Assembly: GCF_023706045.1 (NCBI RefSeq)
Contig: NZ_BQYL01000001.1
Span: 2,338,001 to 2,402,000, forward strand
Source: Kangiella sp. TOML190
GTDB lineage: Bacteria > Pseudomonadota > Gammaproteobacteria > Enterobacterales > Kangiellaceae
Direction of reading: 5' to 3'
DNA: 64,000 nucleotides
Made by a program: the position numbers and the translations under genes. Positions 56,125-63,655 of this stretch are shown here, piece by piece. The notes under the pieces were generated by a model. The model made no database searches and was not told the DNA's origin. It saw nothing but the letters and a program-made list of their open reading frames with translations. Numbering within the stretch: position 1 is the stretch's first letter; the number at the start of each line of letters is the position of its first letter.

Positions 56125-56779
56125 ATTCTTTATCTTTATTTATACGTTTATCCATAGTTGAGACACCATCAACATTGTTAATTTTAAGTATTTCTATCAG
56201 GCTATTGATGTCAACTTGATTTGGCACTCCTGCCATCCATGCCGTGTTACCCTCATACATCAAATCAATAGAAGGACTAGAACTAGCATTGAACCCCGAA
56301 CCATTGATTGCACTAACTAAATCCTCACCTTTTCTAGTGAGTGGAATAAGCTCTTGATTATCACTTCCGCGAAGGTTCAAGGATTGAGTTTGAGATATAT
56401 CAAACGGTCCCGAAATAAGAGCATCAATAAGACCATCAAAGTTCTTTAAATTACTTTTCAACTTTTCATACTCATACCCAGAGTAAACTAATGTATCTAT
56501 TTGCTTATGTTTTCGAGCCGATGACAAAATAGTTTTTAACTGCTCGACTTGATCGAATGGTTCTCCACCAGAGATAGTGAGACCATCAGAGTTTGGCAAC
56601 CACTCATTTAACAAATTAATAACCTGGTTTATATCCACGCTATGTTTATTTTCAGCCCAAGTGTCAACAGAGATGCACCCTACACATTTAATCGAGCATC
56701 CCTGGAACCAAATCCCTACTCTCTTACCTGGCCCCATAGAAAAGACAGGGTAATGAATGCGAGAGATAGCGATTTCCAT
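56117..56779 (-). CDS. Radical SAM protein, NrdG/activating-enzyme-like
   Basis: A 220-residue minimal radical SAM enzyme. The cluster motif has CxxxCxxC spacing (GCSIKCVGC, starting near residue 28), preceded by GPGKRVGIWFQ and followed by the SAM-binding ISGGEPFDQ. The N-terminal two-thirds are like anaerobic ribonucleotide reductase activating proteins (NrdG), which lack the larger SPASM extensions. No glycyl-radical partner such as NrdD is in the window, so a different substrate is likely. It overlaps the 2091-residue gene by 8 bases and follows the AAA+ gene by 4, placing it firmly within the operon. Confidence 0.9.
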   Translation of the reverse strand: MEIAISRIHYPVFSMGPGKRVGIWFQGCSIKCVGCISVDTWAENKHSVDINQVINLLNEWLPNSDGLTISGGEPFDQVEQLKTILSSARKHKQIDTLVYSGYEYEKLKSNLKNFDGLIDALISGPFDISQTQSLNLRGSDNQELIPLTRKGEDLVSAINGSGFNASSSPSIDLMYEGNTAWMAGVPNQVDINSLIEILKINNVDGVSTMDKRINKDKEYE

Positions 56780-56783
56780 ATGG

Positions 56784-57659
56784 TTAGAACTTTTCTAGTT
56801 TTACTACTGAAGTTGAGTCCACAATAACAAAATCTGATATTTTAAATTTGTCATTAGCCGAGGCATCCATATCAAAAAGTGCCCGTGACAGCGGGTTGAC
56901 AAAGTTAGCTTCAATCATATTCCGGATCCCTCTACCACCATGAGATAAATCCTTTATGCATGCTTCTTTAAGCTTATTTTTTACAGCTTCATTCAAACTT
57001 AAGTCTATTTTTTGATTTTCCATTAGAGCAGATATTATAGAGTCCATCATTGACTCAAATATTTCTTCTCCAACATTTTTCCTAATAAAATCAAAAACTA
57101 TCACATTCTCACCAATTCTATTTAAAATTTCCGGCCTATTTAGAATTAATTTGAAGTGATTTTCAATCTCATTTTTTACAGCACTTTGTACTTTTGGAAA
57201 GTCATCGTCCTGTGTAACGTTGGGCACTCGACTTCCATCTGATTCGAGTTTAAAAATACCCAAGTTTGAAGTAAATATGATAAATGTCTCTGAAAAATAG
57301 ACTTTGTCACCACGGCCGGAAGTAAGTATGCCATCATCCAAAATCTGTAAAAACTTGTCTAATATTCTTGGGTGAGCCTTTTCAATTTCATCGAATAACA
57401 CAACACTAAACGGTTTCTCTCTAACCGCGTTTGTTAACTCACCACCCACATCATATCCAACATACCCAGGCGGTGCTCCTATAAGTCTTTGGTCAGAATG
57501 CTCTGCACTAAACTCAGACATATCAAAGCGAACGTAAGCATTTTCATCACCGAAAAGAAGACTAGTCACTGTTTTCGCCAACTCTGTTTTACCAACCCCT
57601 GTTGGACCTGCTAAAAATACTACTCCCCTTGGCCTTCCCCCCTCTTTTTGAAGAGCCAA
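56784..57659 (-). CDS. ClpB-like AAA+ ATPase, C-terminal part (frame-shifted from the upstream part)
   Basis: A 291-residue frame holding a complete ClpA/ClpB-D2-like AAA+ module: Walker A AGPTGVGKTELAKTV, VRFDMSEFSAEHSDQRLIGAPPGYVGYDVGG pore-loop region, Walker B VVLFDEIEKAHP, sensor FIIFTSNLG, and the C-terminal D2-small (GGRGIRNMIEANF). The apparent start is a TTG inside the end of the preceding frame with no proper ribosome-binding site. Removing one G from the G6 run at 57637-57642 joins it seamlessly to the 344-residue upstream part. I therefore regard both as one ~630-residue protein split by a +1 frameshift, unless expression depends on slippage. Confidence 0.85.
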   Translation of the reverse strand: MALQKEGGRPRGVVFLAGPTGVGKTELAKTVTSLLFGDENAYVRFDMSEFSAEHSDQRLIGAPPGYVGYDVGGELTNAVREKPFSVVLFDEIEKAHPRILDKFLQILDDGILTSGRGDKVYFSETFIIFTSNLGIFKLESDGSRVPNVTQDDDFPKVQSAVKNEIENHFKLILNRPEILNRIGENVIVFDFIRKNVGEEIFESMMDSIISALMENQKIDLSLNEAVKNKLKEACIKDLSHGGRGIRNMIEANFVNPLSRALFDMDASANDKFKISDFVIVDSTSVVKLEKF

Positions 57660-58623
57660 CTCCTGTAATCGCTCGCTTAACTATATCCAATAGATGAGTA
57701 ATAGCATGATCTTGTCCTTTAACTCGAGTTTGAATATATTTTTGACCATTCTTTACACTATCACGATTTATTTGTTTCCAAGGGTCTTCGGTTACACCAA
57801 CTTTATAACGTCTAATTGCGTCACTTATTTCAGTGCTTGCAATTTTTTCAGAACGAGCCAGCTCTATGACAGCAAATAAATCTAGCAATAAAAAGCTATC
57901 AGTCTGCTCTGTGAAATGCATAATAGCTTTAGATTTGGAATCTTCATCAAGTGTTCGAAAATCCGATAAAGATCTTAACAAGCCAGGAATAAACGCTCTC
58001 CTAGTCTTATTGTCTGGTTTACTAATTGGAATACTTCTGATTTTCGGATTATCAACTATCATCCAGTCAGGTAGGTCGCCCTCTTTATCCACTACCCAAA
58101 TAATAGTGTTATAAAAAGGCCTGGGGGGGCTACCGGCAGGCTTTACTCTCGCACGTTGTGACGCCACAAAAGCACGGCTAAATGCATCATGCTCTATCTT
58201 ACTTAATCCATCAGGTTGAACGATCAGTTGTGAGGAAAAATTAGCAACTAGTGCCAATGGTTCGCCTTCTGCCAGAGCGATTTCATCAAGTACTCGAGAA
58301 AAATCTTCTATTCGAGGTATTTCGTTCCCATTAATAGAAAATGAAAATTTAGATGCAATCCGCTTCTGTACCTCAGAATCTATATTTAGGACTGTAGGAA
58401 ATTTAAATCCTTTAACAGGGTCAAAGAAAATTGTTGCTTCATATCCTAGCGATTGAAATTCAAGAGCAAGGAAATCTTCTAAAGAGTACCAAGCACAATT
58501 TCCACCTTTCACATCTCTAATTTGAAAATCTCGTACATTTCCAGAAAGAACAAATTGGCTTTTGAGTGGCGTAAATCTAATTAAATCACGTACCCAACGC
58601 GGTTTAATGAAGTCTTCCCCCAT
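57589..58623 (-). CDS. N-terminal part of the ClpB-like AAA+ protein (frame-shifted)
   Basis: A 344-residue frame starting at an ATG with AAGGA eight bases upstream, the first gene of the cargo operon. It has the fold hints of an AAA domain lacking a P-loop (FVLSGNVRDFQIRD at the start; TIIWVVDKEGDLPDWM and ISKPDNKTRRAFIPGLLRSL later). This suggests an inactive N-terminal ATPase-like or substrate-recognition module. Its end VKGQDHAITHLLDIVKRAITGVG is the natural lead-in to the Clp-type D2 domain, but the frame then shifts in the G6 run and terminates after about 20 aberrant residues. The true partner domain continues in the next frame. Confidence 0.82.
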   Translation of the reverse strand: MGEDFIKPRWVRDLIRFTPLKSQFVLSGNVRDFQIRDVKGGNCAWYSLEDFLALEFQSLGYEATIFFDPVKGFKFPTVLNIDSEVQKRIASKFSFSINGNEIPRIEDFSRVLDEIALAEGEPLALVANFSSQLIVQPDGLSKIEHDAFSRAFVASQRARVKPAGSPPRPFYNTIIWVVDKEGDLPDWMIVDNPKIRSIPISKPDNKTRRAFIPGLLRSLSDFRTLDEDSKSKAIMHFTEQTDSFLLLDLFAVIELARSEKIASTEISDAIRRYKVGVTEDPWKQINRDSVKNGQKYIQTRVKGQDHAITHLLDIVKRAITGVGSSKRGGKAKGSSIFSRSNRGW

Positions 58624-58847
58624 AAATCATCCTTTTTTAATTTTATATTTCTCATGTTTAAAAAGACATAGCTCCCTCTTACAATAACCTGATATAAGAT
58701 ATTCAAGAGCTCTATTCTTTATAATTTAGCTTACAAAAGCACCAACACCTTTTTAAAGACATCATCGTTCTTGAATATTTTTTGATTTTGGTGGCAGTGT
58801 TGCTCGTATTTATACTTAGTACCAGCTCCATAATAGTCATAAACCAT

Positions 58848-59444
58848 TCAATATTCCAGTCCAAGCAGGTCCGATATAAGCTTATCTCGTGCTGCTTTTA
58901 GAGTCTTTAGATCATCAAGTAAGCGATAATAAGTATTCCAGTGCATTCCCTTCTTTTTAGTCTTGATATAACTTTTACCTTGGGCCTCAAAGATACGCTC
59001 CGACAGCTTGCTAATTTTACTGTTTAACTGGTCTATATCTGAGCTGTTTTTGGATATATAAACTATATCTGAGCAGCATCTACAGCTAGGAGATATATTT
59101 TCAAGGTATAAAATACCAACCCTTTTCCTACATGATGGACAGATAAACCAATATCGTGAACTTCCATAATGACAGCTGGTAGTAGTTAATCTGACATTAA
59201 TGCTGTAGTCCTTCCAATCGTCTCCATGAACTCGATATGAGTAACTGAAATGAATAAAGCTATCTAATACTTTAAAGTTTATACTTCCAATAGAGCGACC
59301 ATTTGAGGACCACGATAGTTTTCCCTTATAACCTTCTTTCAAGTAGCCCTGCTGATTCATGAAATAAACGCTAATTTGCTTAACTTCCACTGTGGTTGTT
59401 TTACGGTTTAGTCTTATGTGATTTCCGCTACCTATTCCACCCAT
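58848..59444 (-). CDS. Island protein with zinc-ribbon cysteines, unknown function
   Basis: A 198-residue protein I cannot name. It starts with the glycine-rich MGGIGSGNH. A central zinc-ribbon-like set of cysteines is visible (WFICPSCRKRVGILYL and SPSCRCCSD, about residues 99-125), followed by a helical basic C-terminus. Proteins starting MGGxGSGx occur in many integrative islands, which fits its location. Nucleic-acid binding is a guess from the cysteines. A 224-base gap separates it from the cargo operon. Confidence 0.75.
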   Translation of the reverse strand: MGGIGSGNHIRLNRKTTTVEVKQISVYFMNQQGYLKEGYKGKLSWSSNGRSIGSINFKVLDSFIHFSYSYRVHGDDWKDYSINVRLTTTSCHYGSSRYWFICPSCRKRVGILYLENISPSCRCCSDIVYISKNSSDIDQLNSKISKLSERIFEAQGKSYIKTKKKGMHWNTYYRLLDDLKTLKAARDKLISDLLGLEY

Positions 59445-59473
59445 AATTTTTTACCCGAAATTAATAGTCAAAT

Positions 59474-60289
59474 TTACCAACAATGATCTGCTATGAAGTC
59501 ATCAATAAAGCTGTCATCTAAAGCTTTATCATCATTAAGAGAATTACAATCCTTGTCTCTTACTAACTCCCCCTCTTGATTACTTATATCGTGGTTTTCA
59601 ACACACGCACTGAGCTCTGACTTAAAACATTGATTTTCATACAATTTTTGTAAATCCTTGTCTGGATTGTTTGTATGGCTGTTGTTTGTTAGTTGTATGG
59701 ACAATGTCTGGTCCTTGTCCGGGTAACTATCTCTTTCTAAAGCAGTTACAATCTCTTTATTAGTTATCTCCAGCGCTTTGATAGTTTTATTTCTAATTTT
59801 AATACCTACGCCTGTTTTCTTAGTTTGACCAACTATTAATACCTCTTTGAGTTTTCCCATATAATCGTGAAAAGAAGATAATCTTGGCGGAAGCTTGAGA
59901 TCTAATTTTACCCAAAGTTTATAAAAATCATGATTTTTACGAACTCTAAACTGTTTGCCTGGAAGCCTTTCACCTGCTTTTCCGTGAACTGTATTCTTAG
60001 CTCTATGAATTTCAGCATTATAAAAAGCTACTGCTTCTTTATTAGTTAAAACAGAATTATATTTAATACGAATACCAGGTGATTTTCCTGAACGATATGC
60101 GTCTCGACTAAAACTTTCATAGAGATATGCATCTGAATTTAATAGCTTTACTACTTGAAGAGTTAACTCCCATTTTTGCTCCTTGCTGAAATCCGGTTTT
60201 TTGCCTAAAGGATCCATAATTACTAGTCTTCCATTTTCTACAGAAACAGAGAAACCTTCATTAATTAGATCTCTGAGAGCAATATTCAT
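59474..60289 (-). CDS. Island protein of unknown function
   Basis: A 271-residue protein without recognised motifs. The first ~130 residues are basic (RIKYNSVLTNKEAVAFYNAEIHRAKNTVHGKAGERL), and the C-terminal third is polar, Asp/Asn-rich and low in complexity (TNNSHTNNPDKD). It lies immediately downstream of the AlpA-like gene on the same strand, the place where P4-type islands often carry a small replication or regulation gene. That is only positional inference. Confidence 0.7.
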   Translation of the reverse strand: MNIALRDLINEGFSVSVENGRLVIMDPLGKKPDFSKEQKWELTLQVVKLLNSDAYLYESFSRDAYRSGKSPGIRIKYNSVLTNKEAVAFYNAEIHRAKNTVHGKAGERLPGKQFRVRKNHDFYKLWVKLDLKLPPRLSSFHDYMGKLKEVLIVGQTKKTGVGIKIRNKTIKALEITNKEIVTALERDSYPDKDQTLSIQLTNNSHTNNPDKDLQKLYENQCFKSELSACVENHDISNQEGELVRDKDCNSLNDDKALDDSFIDDFIADHCW

Positions 60290-60294
60290 AGAAC

Positions 60295-60501
60295 TTACTT
60301 AGAAAAGCTTTCTAATAATTCTCGAATATCTTCCGCACGCCATGCGGTTGTATTAGGCCCTATTTTTACCGATGCTGGGAAACGGCCTGTTTTGACTCCA
60401 TGCCACCAAGTACTTCTACTAACTGGTATTAATGCTAAAACTTGAGGTAGGCGCAAAAGGCCCGTTGATGGTAAGTCTACTGCTTGGTTTTGATTGGTCA
60501 T
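60295..60501 (-). CDS. AlpA-family excisionase/transcription regulator
   Basis: A 68-residue winged-helix/MerR-like protein. The core LLRLPQVLALIPVSRSTWWHGVKTGRFPASVKIGPNTTAWRAEDIRELL is the AlpA signature, including VSRSTWW and W.AEDI. In phage P4-like islands AlpA regulates integrase and acts as excisionase (Xis). Its presence close to the integrase supports an excisable or once-excisable element. Confidence 0.9.
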   Translation of the reverse strand: MTNQNQAVDLPSTGLLRLPQVLALIPVSRSTWWHGVKTGRFPASVKIGPNTTAWRAEDIRELLESFSK

Positions 60502-60574
60502 GTTAGCTCCTCATTGGATTACTAACACCCTATTATCTACATACTTTTGACCAAATCGAGGACTGAAAAATGCT

Positions 60575-61147
60575 TTAATTGTCCGAATATAACTTTTTCC
60601 AACGCCTGTACTGCCTTAAAAAAGAATCATAATCAGGGAAATAGTTTAAAAATGGTTTATTTAACTCGAAGAAGTCTTCAGCTAATTTTACTTGGGTAAG
60701 TTCTCGCTTAGGCTTTCGCGAATTCTGCTTCCTCATAATCATGTGATGATGAAAGTCTTGGTACAATCTATGGAAGAAATCTCTTTTAGCATCGTTACCA
60801 GAATTTTGAGTTCTTTTCCCAAAAAATGCATACTCCAATTCAAGCTGGCCAGATGCAGAGTAGTAGTCCAACAATTTGTTATAAATCCACATCAAAAGTT
60901 CGGGAGGAGGATAATAACCGTTAAATATGTAGTCCATGTATGATTGTATTGGATGCCTGAAACCTTCCACTTCTCTGTCAATAAAGTCTCCCATATAATC
61001 ATCACCTTTATACATTTGCATCAAGTGATTCCAATGCTCTTCCAGTTTAAGGTCCTGCTGGAAATTACTTTTTAAAAGTTCCTTCCTAATTTCGGAAACC
61101 TCTTTCCAAGCTTTCTGATCAAACTCTACATCCTTCTTAGTTGGCAT
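60575..61147 (-). CDS. Island protein of unknown function next to integrase
   Basis: A 190-residue protein rich in aromatic and charged residues, with segments such as GYYPPPELLMWIYNKLLDYY and FFHRLYQDFHHHMIMRK. I do not recognise the family. It lies 3 bases after the integrase stop on the same strand, so it may be co-expressed with integration functions. Confidence 0.75.
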   Translation of the reverse strand: MPTKKDVEFDQKAWKEVSEIRKELLKSNFQQDLKLEEHWNHLMQMYKGDDYMGDFIDREVEGFRHPIQSYMDYIFNGYYPPPELLMWIYNKLLDYYSASGQLELEYAFFGKRTQNSGNDAKRDFFHRLYQDFHHHMIMRKQNSRKPKRELTQVKLAEDFFELNKPFLNYFPDYDSFLRQYRRWKKLYSDN

Positions 61148-61150
61148 AAA

Positions 61151-62347
61151 TCACTCCTTGTATAAATAATCAGCCCACCACTGCATCATTTCCCTTCTTT
61201 CATCGAGATATTTAGCATGATGCGTATACGCAGCTCTAACCGAGTTTCTTTCTAAGTGCGACAGCTGCCTCTCTATTGCATCAGAGTTAAATCCTTCTTC
61301 ATTCAAGATTGATGAAGCAGTAGCCCTAAACCCATGCGGAGTAGCTTTGCTTTTGCCTTTATTTTTGCCGTCATAACCCATTGAGAATATAGCTTTGCGC
61401 ATAGTGTTATCAGACATTGGATCAATGCGTCTTCTTTCAGAAGGGAAAACTAATTTGTGCTGGCCGGTGATAACTTTGATTTCATTTAAAACAGATATTG
61501 ATTGCCGTGATAATGGGACCAGGTGTTCAGTACTCATTTTCATCCTTTCTCCAGGGATTCGCCAAAGCATCTCATCAAAATCGAACTCGCTCCAAAGCGC
61601 TCCTCTTAGCTCTCCAGGTCGAACAAAAGTTAGAACAAGCAGTTTGATGGCTAGTTGAGTGAGTTTTCGACCAATTAGATGATATTGCTCTAAGTCTTTT
61701 AAAAATCGAGGTAACTCTTCTCGCGGCAAAGATGGGCGATGAGATAGTTTCCTAGTTTTGATTATATCGGTTAGGTCAGATGCTGGGTTTACTGTTAAGC
61801 GACCCATTTGTACAGCATAGCGACAGACCCGACTAATATCTTGCAAAACCTTTCGTGCGACATCTAGAGCATCACGTTTTTCAATCTTCTTAACGATTTG
61901 AATAATATCTTGAGGAGTTATTTGATCGACGGGCAAATGGCCTATTGAAGAAAAGGAATTTAATTTGAGTCTTCGCCATAACTTATTTGCATGACCTTCT
62001 GACCATTCTTCTCTACTTTTATCCCACCACTCTTTTGCTAGCTGAGAGAATGAATTGGTTTCATCAAATTTAAGTTTAAGCTTTTGCTCTTTCTTTTGAA
62101 GACTAGGATCAACACCCTTAGCTATCAGGCGCTTAGCATCTAGTGTAAGTTCCCTAGCCATTTTTAAAGTAATTGTTGGGTAAACACCTAAAGCCAAGGT
62201 TTTTTGTTTTCCAGAAAAGCGATATTTTAAGCGCCAATATTTTGAACCATTGGGCTTAACAAGCAGCCTGAGACCTCTCTCATCCGAGAACCATTGATCT
62301 TTGCCTTGTGGTTTTATTCCTTTAACCTTAATGTCCGTAAGAGGCAT
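61151..62347 (-). CDS. int: P4-type tyrosine integrase (DUF4102 arm-binding domain)
   Basis: A 398-residue site-specific recombinase. The N-terminal arm-binding domain (MPLTDIKVKGIKPQ, DERGLRLLVKPNGSKYWRLKYRFSGKQKTLALGVYP) is followed by the core-binding domain and the catalytic domain. The catalytic residues are Arg in FVRPGELRGALW, His-x-x-Arg in HGFRATASS, and Tyr in AAYTHHAKYLDERREMMQ. I start at ATG 62347 rather than the TTG at 62368, because the upstream frame runs through an arm-type repeat and this start is the family norm. It faces the tRNA-Leu gene, the expected position for an element inserted there. Confidence 0.96.
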   Translation of the reverse strand: MPLTDIKVKGIKPQGKDQWFSDERGLRLLVKPNGSKYWRLKYRFSGKQKTLALGVYPTITLKMARELTLDAKRLIAKGVDPSLQKKEQKLKLKFDETNSFSQLAKEWWDKSREEWSEGHANKLWRRLKLNSFSSIGHLPVDQITPQDIIQIVKKIEKRDALDVARKVLQDISRVCRYAVQMGRLTVNPASDLTDIIKTRKLSHRPSLPREELPRFLKDLEQYHLIGRKLTQLAIKLLVLTFVRPGELRGALWSEFDFDEMLWRIPGERMKMSTEHLVPLSRQSISVLNEIKVITGQHKLVFPSERRRIDPMSDNTMRKAIFSMGYDGKNKGKSKATPHGFRATASSILNEEGFNSDAIERQLSHLERNSVRAAYTHHAKYLDERREMMQWWADYLYKE

Positions 62348-62401
62348 TTTGGTGCTATATTTTCTCAATTGAATTAATGTAGCACCAAATGTAGCACCAA
62401 T
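62348..62401. repeat. Integrase arm-type repeats, right end
   Basis: Two direct copies of TAGCACCAA (62380-62388 and 62392-62400) and one inverted copy TTGGTGCTA (62349-62357) lie between the integrase start and tRNA-Leu. They match the two copies at the other island end. Confidence 0.65.
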
Positions 62402-62511
62402 TAGAGAAGGATTCCAGTGGACACAATTGGACCAACTTGGACAGATTAAGCAGTTAAGGTGTTGTTTTTATGTTTATTTCTGGACGGCAATGGATGCCGA
62501 CAGAGAATAAG

Positions 62512-62526
62512 ATGGTGCCCAGGGAC
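62512..62526. repeat. Proximal att site at the tRNA-Leu 3' end
   Basis: ATGGTGCCCAGGGAC (15 bases) is the 3' end of tRNA-Leu; it is duplicated with one deletion at 48304-48317. Confidence 0.8.
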
Positions 62527-62599
62527 GGACTCGAACCGTCACGGTGTTGCCACCGGGGGATTTTAAGTCCCCTGCGTCTACCAATTTCGCCACCTGGGC
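62513..62599 (-). tRNA. tRNA-Leu (anticodon TAA)
   Basis: An 87-base class II tRNA with encoded CCA. The acceptor GCCCAGG pairs with CCTGGGC, the anticodon stem GGGGA/TCCCC encloses CTTAAAA (anticodon UAA), and there is a long variable arm with GGTTCGAGTCC T-loop sequence. It is the leuZ equivalent and the island's insertion target; its 3' end is restored by the element. Confidence 0.96.
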
Positions 62600-62631
62600 A
62601 GCAGATGACTGGCTATATCAGCTTGATAAAG

Positions 62632-62705
62632 TGGAGGCTGAGGCCGGAGTCGAACCGACGTCCACGGATTTGCAATCCGCTGTATAGCCACTCTACCACT
62701 CAGCC
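62632..62705 (-). tRNA. tRNA-Cys (anticodon GCA)
   Basis: A 74-base cloverleaf with encoded CCA. The acceptor GGCTGAG pairs with CTCAGCC, and the anticodon loop is TTGCAAA (anticodon GCA). Between tRNA-Gly and tRNA-Leu, as in E. coli glyW-cysT-leuZ. Confidence 0.96.
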
Positions 62706-62756
62706 TTAATTCAACTTTCTTGTCAGCTATGGTGCTTCTGACGAAGCGCTGATATA

Positions 62757-62784
62757 AAAAACCTCGGTAATGCACCGAGGTTTT
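62757..62784 (-). terminator. Hairpin between tRNA-Gly and tRNA-Cys
   Basis: ACCTCGGT / ACCGAGGT (8 bp, extended by A-T pairs, loop AATGC) with a T-run on the minus strand lies just after tRNA-Gly. It looks like an intrinsic terminator, perhaps giving partial read-through to tRNA-Cys and tRNA-Leu. Confidence 0.65.
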
Positions 62785-62789
62785 GAATT

Positions 62790-62865
62790 TGGAGCGAGAA
62801 AGGAGGTTCGAACTCCCGACCCCAACCTTGGCAAGGTTGTGCTCTACCAGCTGAGCTATTCTCGC
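62790..62865 (-). tRNA. tRNA-Gly (anticodon GCC)
   Basis: A 76-base cloverleaf with encoded CCA. The acceptor GCGAGAA pairs with TTCTCGC, and the anticodon stem CAACC/GGTTG encloses TTGCCAA (anticodon GCC). First of the three tRNAs downstream of pgsA. Confidence 0.97.
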
Positions 62866-62880
62866 GTCGTTGTGGCGTGC

Positions 62881-62908
62881 ATTTTACTTCGAAATCCAAT
62901 TGTGTCAA
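62881..62908 (-). promoter_or_regulatory. Promoter of the tRNA-Gly/Cys/Leu cluster
   Basis: On the minus strand TTGACA (62908-62903), a 16-base spacer and TAAAAT (62886-62881) are followed by a GC-rich discriminator, 15 bases before tRNA-Gly. Confidence 0.8.
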
Positions 62909-63023
62909 CACAAAAGAGTAAATTTTTTAGCACTTTTTTTACCGCTGGTTAGGACTCAAACAAACTGCCGAAAAATCAGTCAGTTAGGGCTTCTAACGAG
63001 GTGCTAGCGATAAGGATTCATTA

Positions 63024-63599
63024 TTATCCGTCTTTATTTTCGCTTGTCAAGTGAGGCCATGCAGCCCGTAAATAGTTATACATTGACCATAGCGTCAGGA
63101 GCGCTGCGATCCACATAAAGAGGTAACCAATACTTTTGGGAACGTTAAAAATATCCGGCGAAGAAAGCAGCAATAAAAAGATCGCAAAGAGCTGACAAAC
63201 GGTTTTAATTTTGCCAACCCATGAGACCTGTACCACTGCCCTACTGCCCATTTCAGCCATCCATTCGCGTAGCGCTGAAACGGTGATTTCACGGCCAATA
63301 ATCACCATCGCCGGAATGGCAAGCCATACCGTCGCTTCTCGTTCAACTAGCAAAATCAAGGTGATAGCAACCATTAGCTTATCAGCAACCGGATCTAAAA
63401 AAGCGCCGAAGGGCGATTCGATATTAAGACGGCGTGCTAAAAAACCGTCAAAAAAGTCAGTAGCAGAAGCAACGCAGAAGATAGATAAGGTAATCCAGCG
63501 AGCAGCTACCGTATCAATATAAAAAAACAACACAAACAACGGCACTAAAGCGATTCTAAATGCTGTTAAAATATTTGGCAGATTCCACACTGCTGTCAC
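63024..63599 (-). CDS. pgsA: CDP-diacylglycerol--glycerol-3-phosphate 3-phosphatidyltransferase
   Basis: A 191-residue inner-membrane enzyme making phosphatidylglycerophosphate, the precursor of phosphatidylglycerol and cardiolipin. The CDP-alcohol phosphatidyltransferase motif is visible as DFFDGFLARR, with the following G and the two aspartates in GAFLDPVADK. About five hydrophobic helices surround it. The start is a GTG at 63599 (an in-frame GTG three codons later is possible). It lies directly after uvrC, as in many gammaproteobacteria. Confidence 0.95.
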   Translation of the reverse strand: MTAVWNLPNILTAFRIALVPLFVLFFYIDTVAARWITLSIFCVASATDFFDGFLARRLNIESPFGAFLDPVADKLMVAITLILLVEREATVWLAIPAMVIIGREITVSALREWMAEMGSRAVVQVSWVGKIKTVCQLFAIFLLLLSSPDIFNVPKSIGYLFMWIAALLTLWSMYNYLRAAWPHLTSENKDG

Positions 63600-63655
63600 C
63601 CCAAGTGATAATTGTTAGACAAAGTTATTCTAACTCATTGTTTCTTAATATAAAG

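Larger units (their letters stand above)
48304..62526. mobile_element. 14.2 kb integrative genomic island in tRNA-Leu(UAA)
   Basis: The island is bounded by an imperfect duplication of the tRNA-Leu 3' end. It carries a P4-type integrase next to the intact tRNA, an AlpA-like regulator, and arm-type TAGCACCA repeats at both ends. All ten coding regions are on the minus strand. The integrase-proximal part (58.8-62.3 kb) holds the mobility and unknown genes; the distal part (48.4-58.6 kb) holds the kinase-helicase-nuclease operon. No capsid, portal or conjugation genes are present, so it is not a complete phage or an autonomous conjugative element; it may be mobilised by a helper. The borders explain how the tRNA was separated from its terminator at 48266-48298. 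Confidence 0.88.

Noticed and set aside
57637..57650. Classical -1 programmed frameshift site in the AAA+ gene
   Set aside because: Joining the frames needs +1, and the A5-G-A-G6 context does not form an X_XXY_YYZ heptamer in the zero frame; an extra G or slippage is simpler.
48304..62526. Prophage
   Set aside because: Integrase and AlpA are present but no capsid, terminase, portal, tail or lysis genes; an integrative island fits better.
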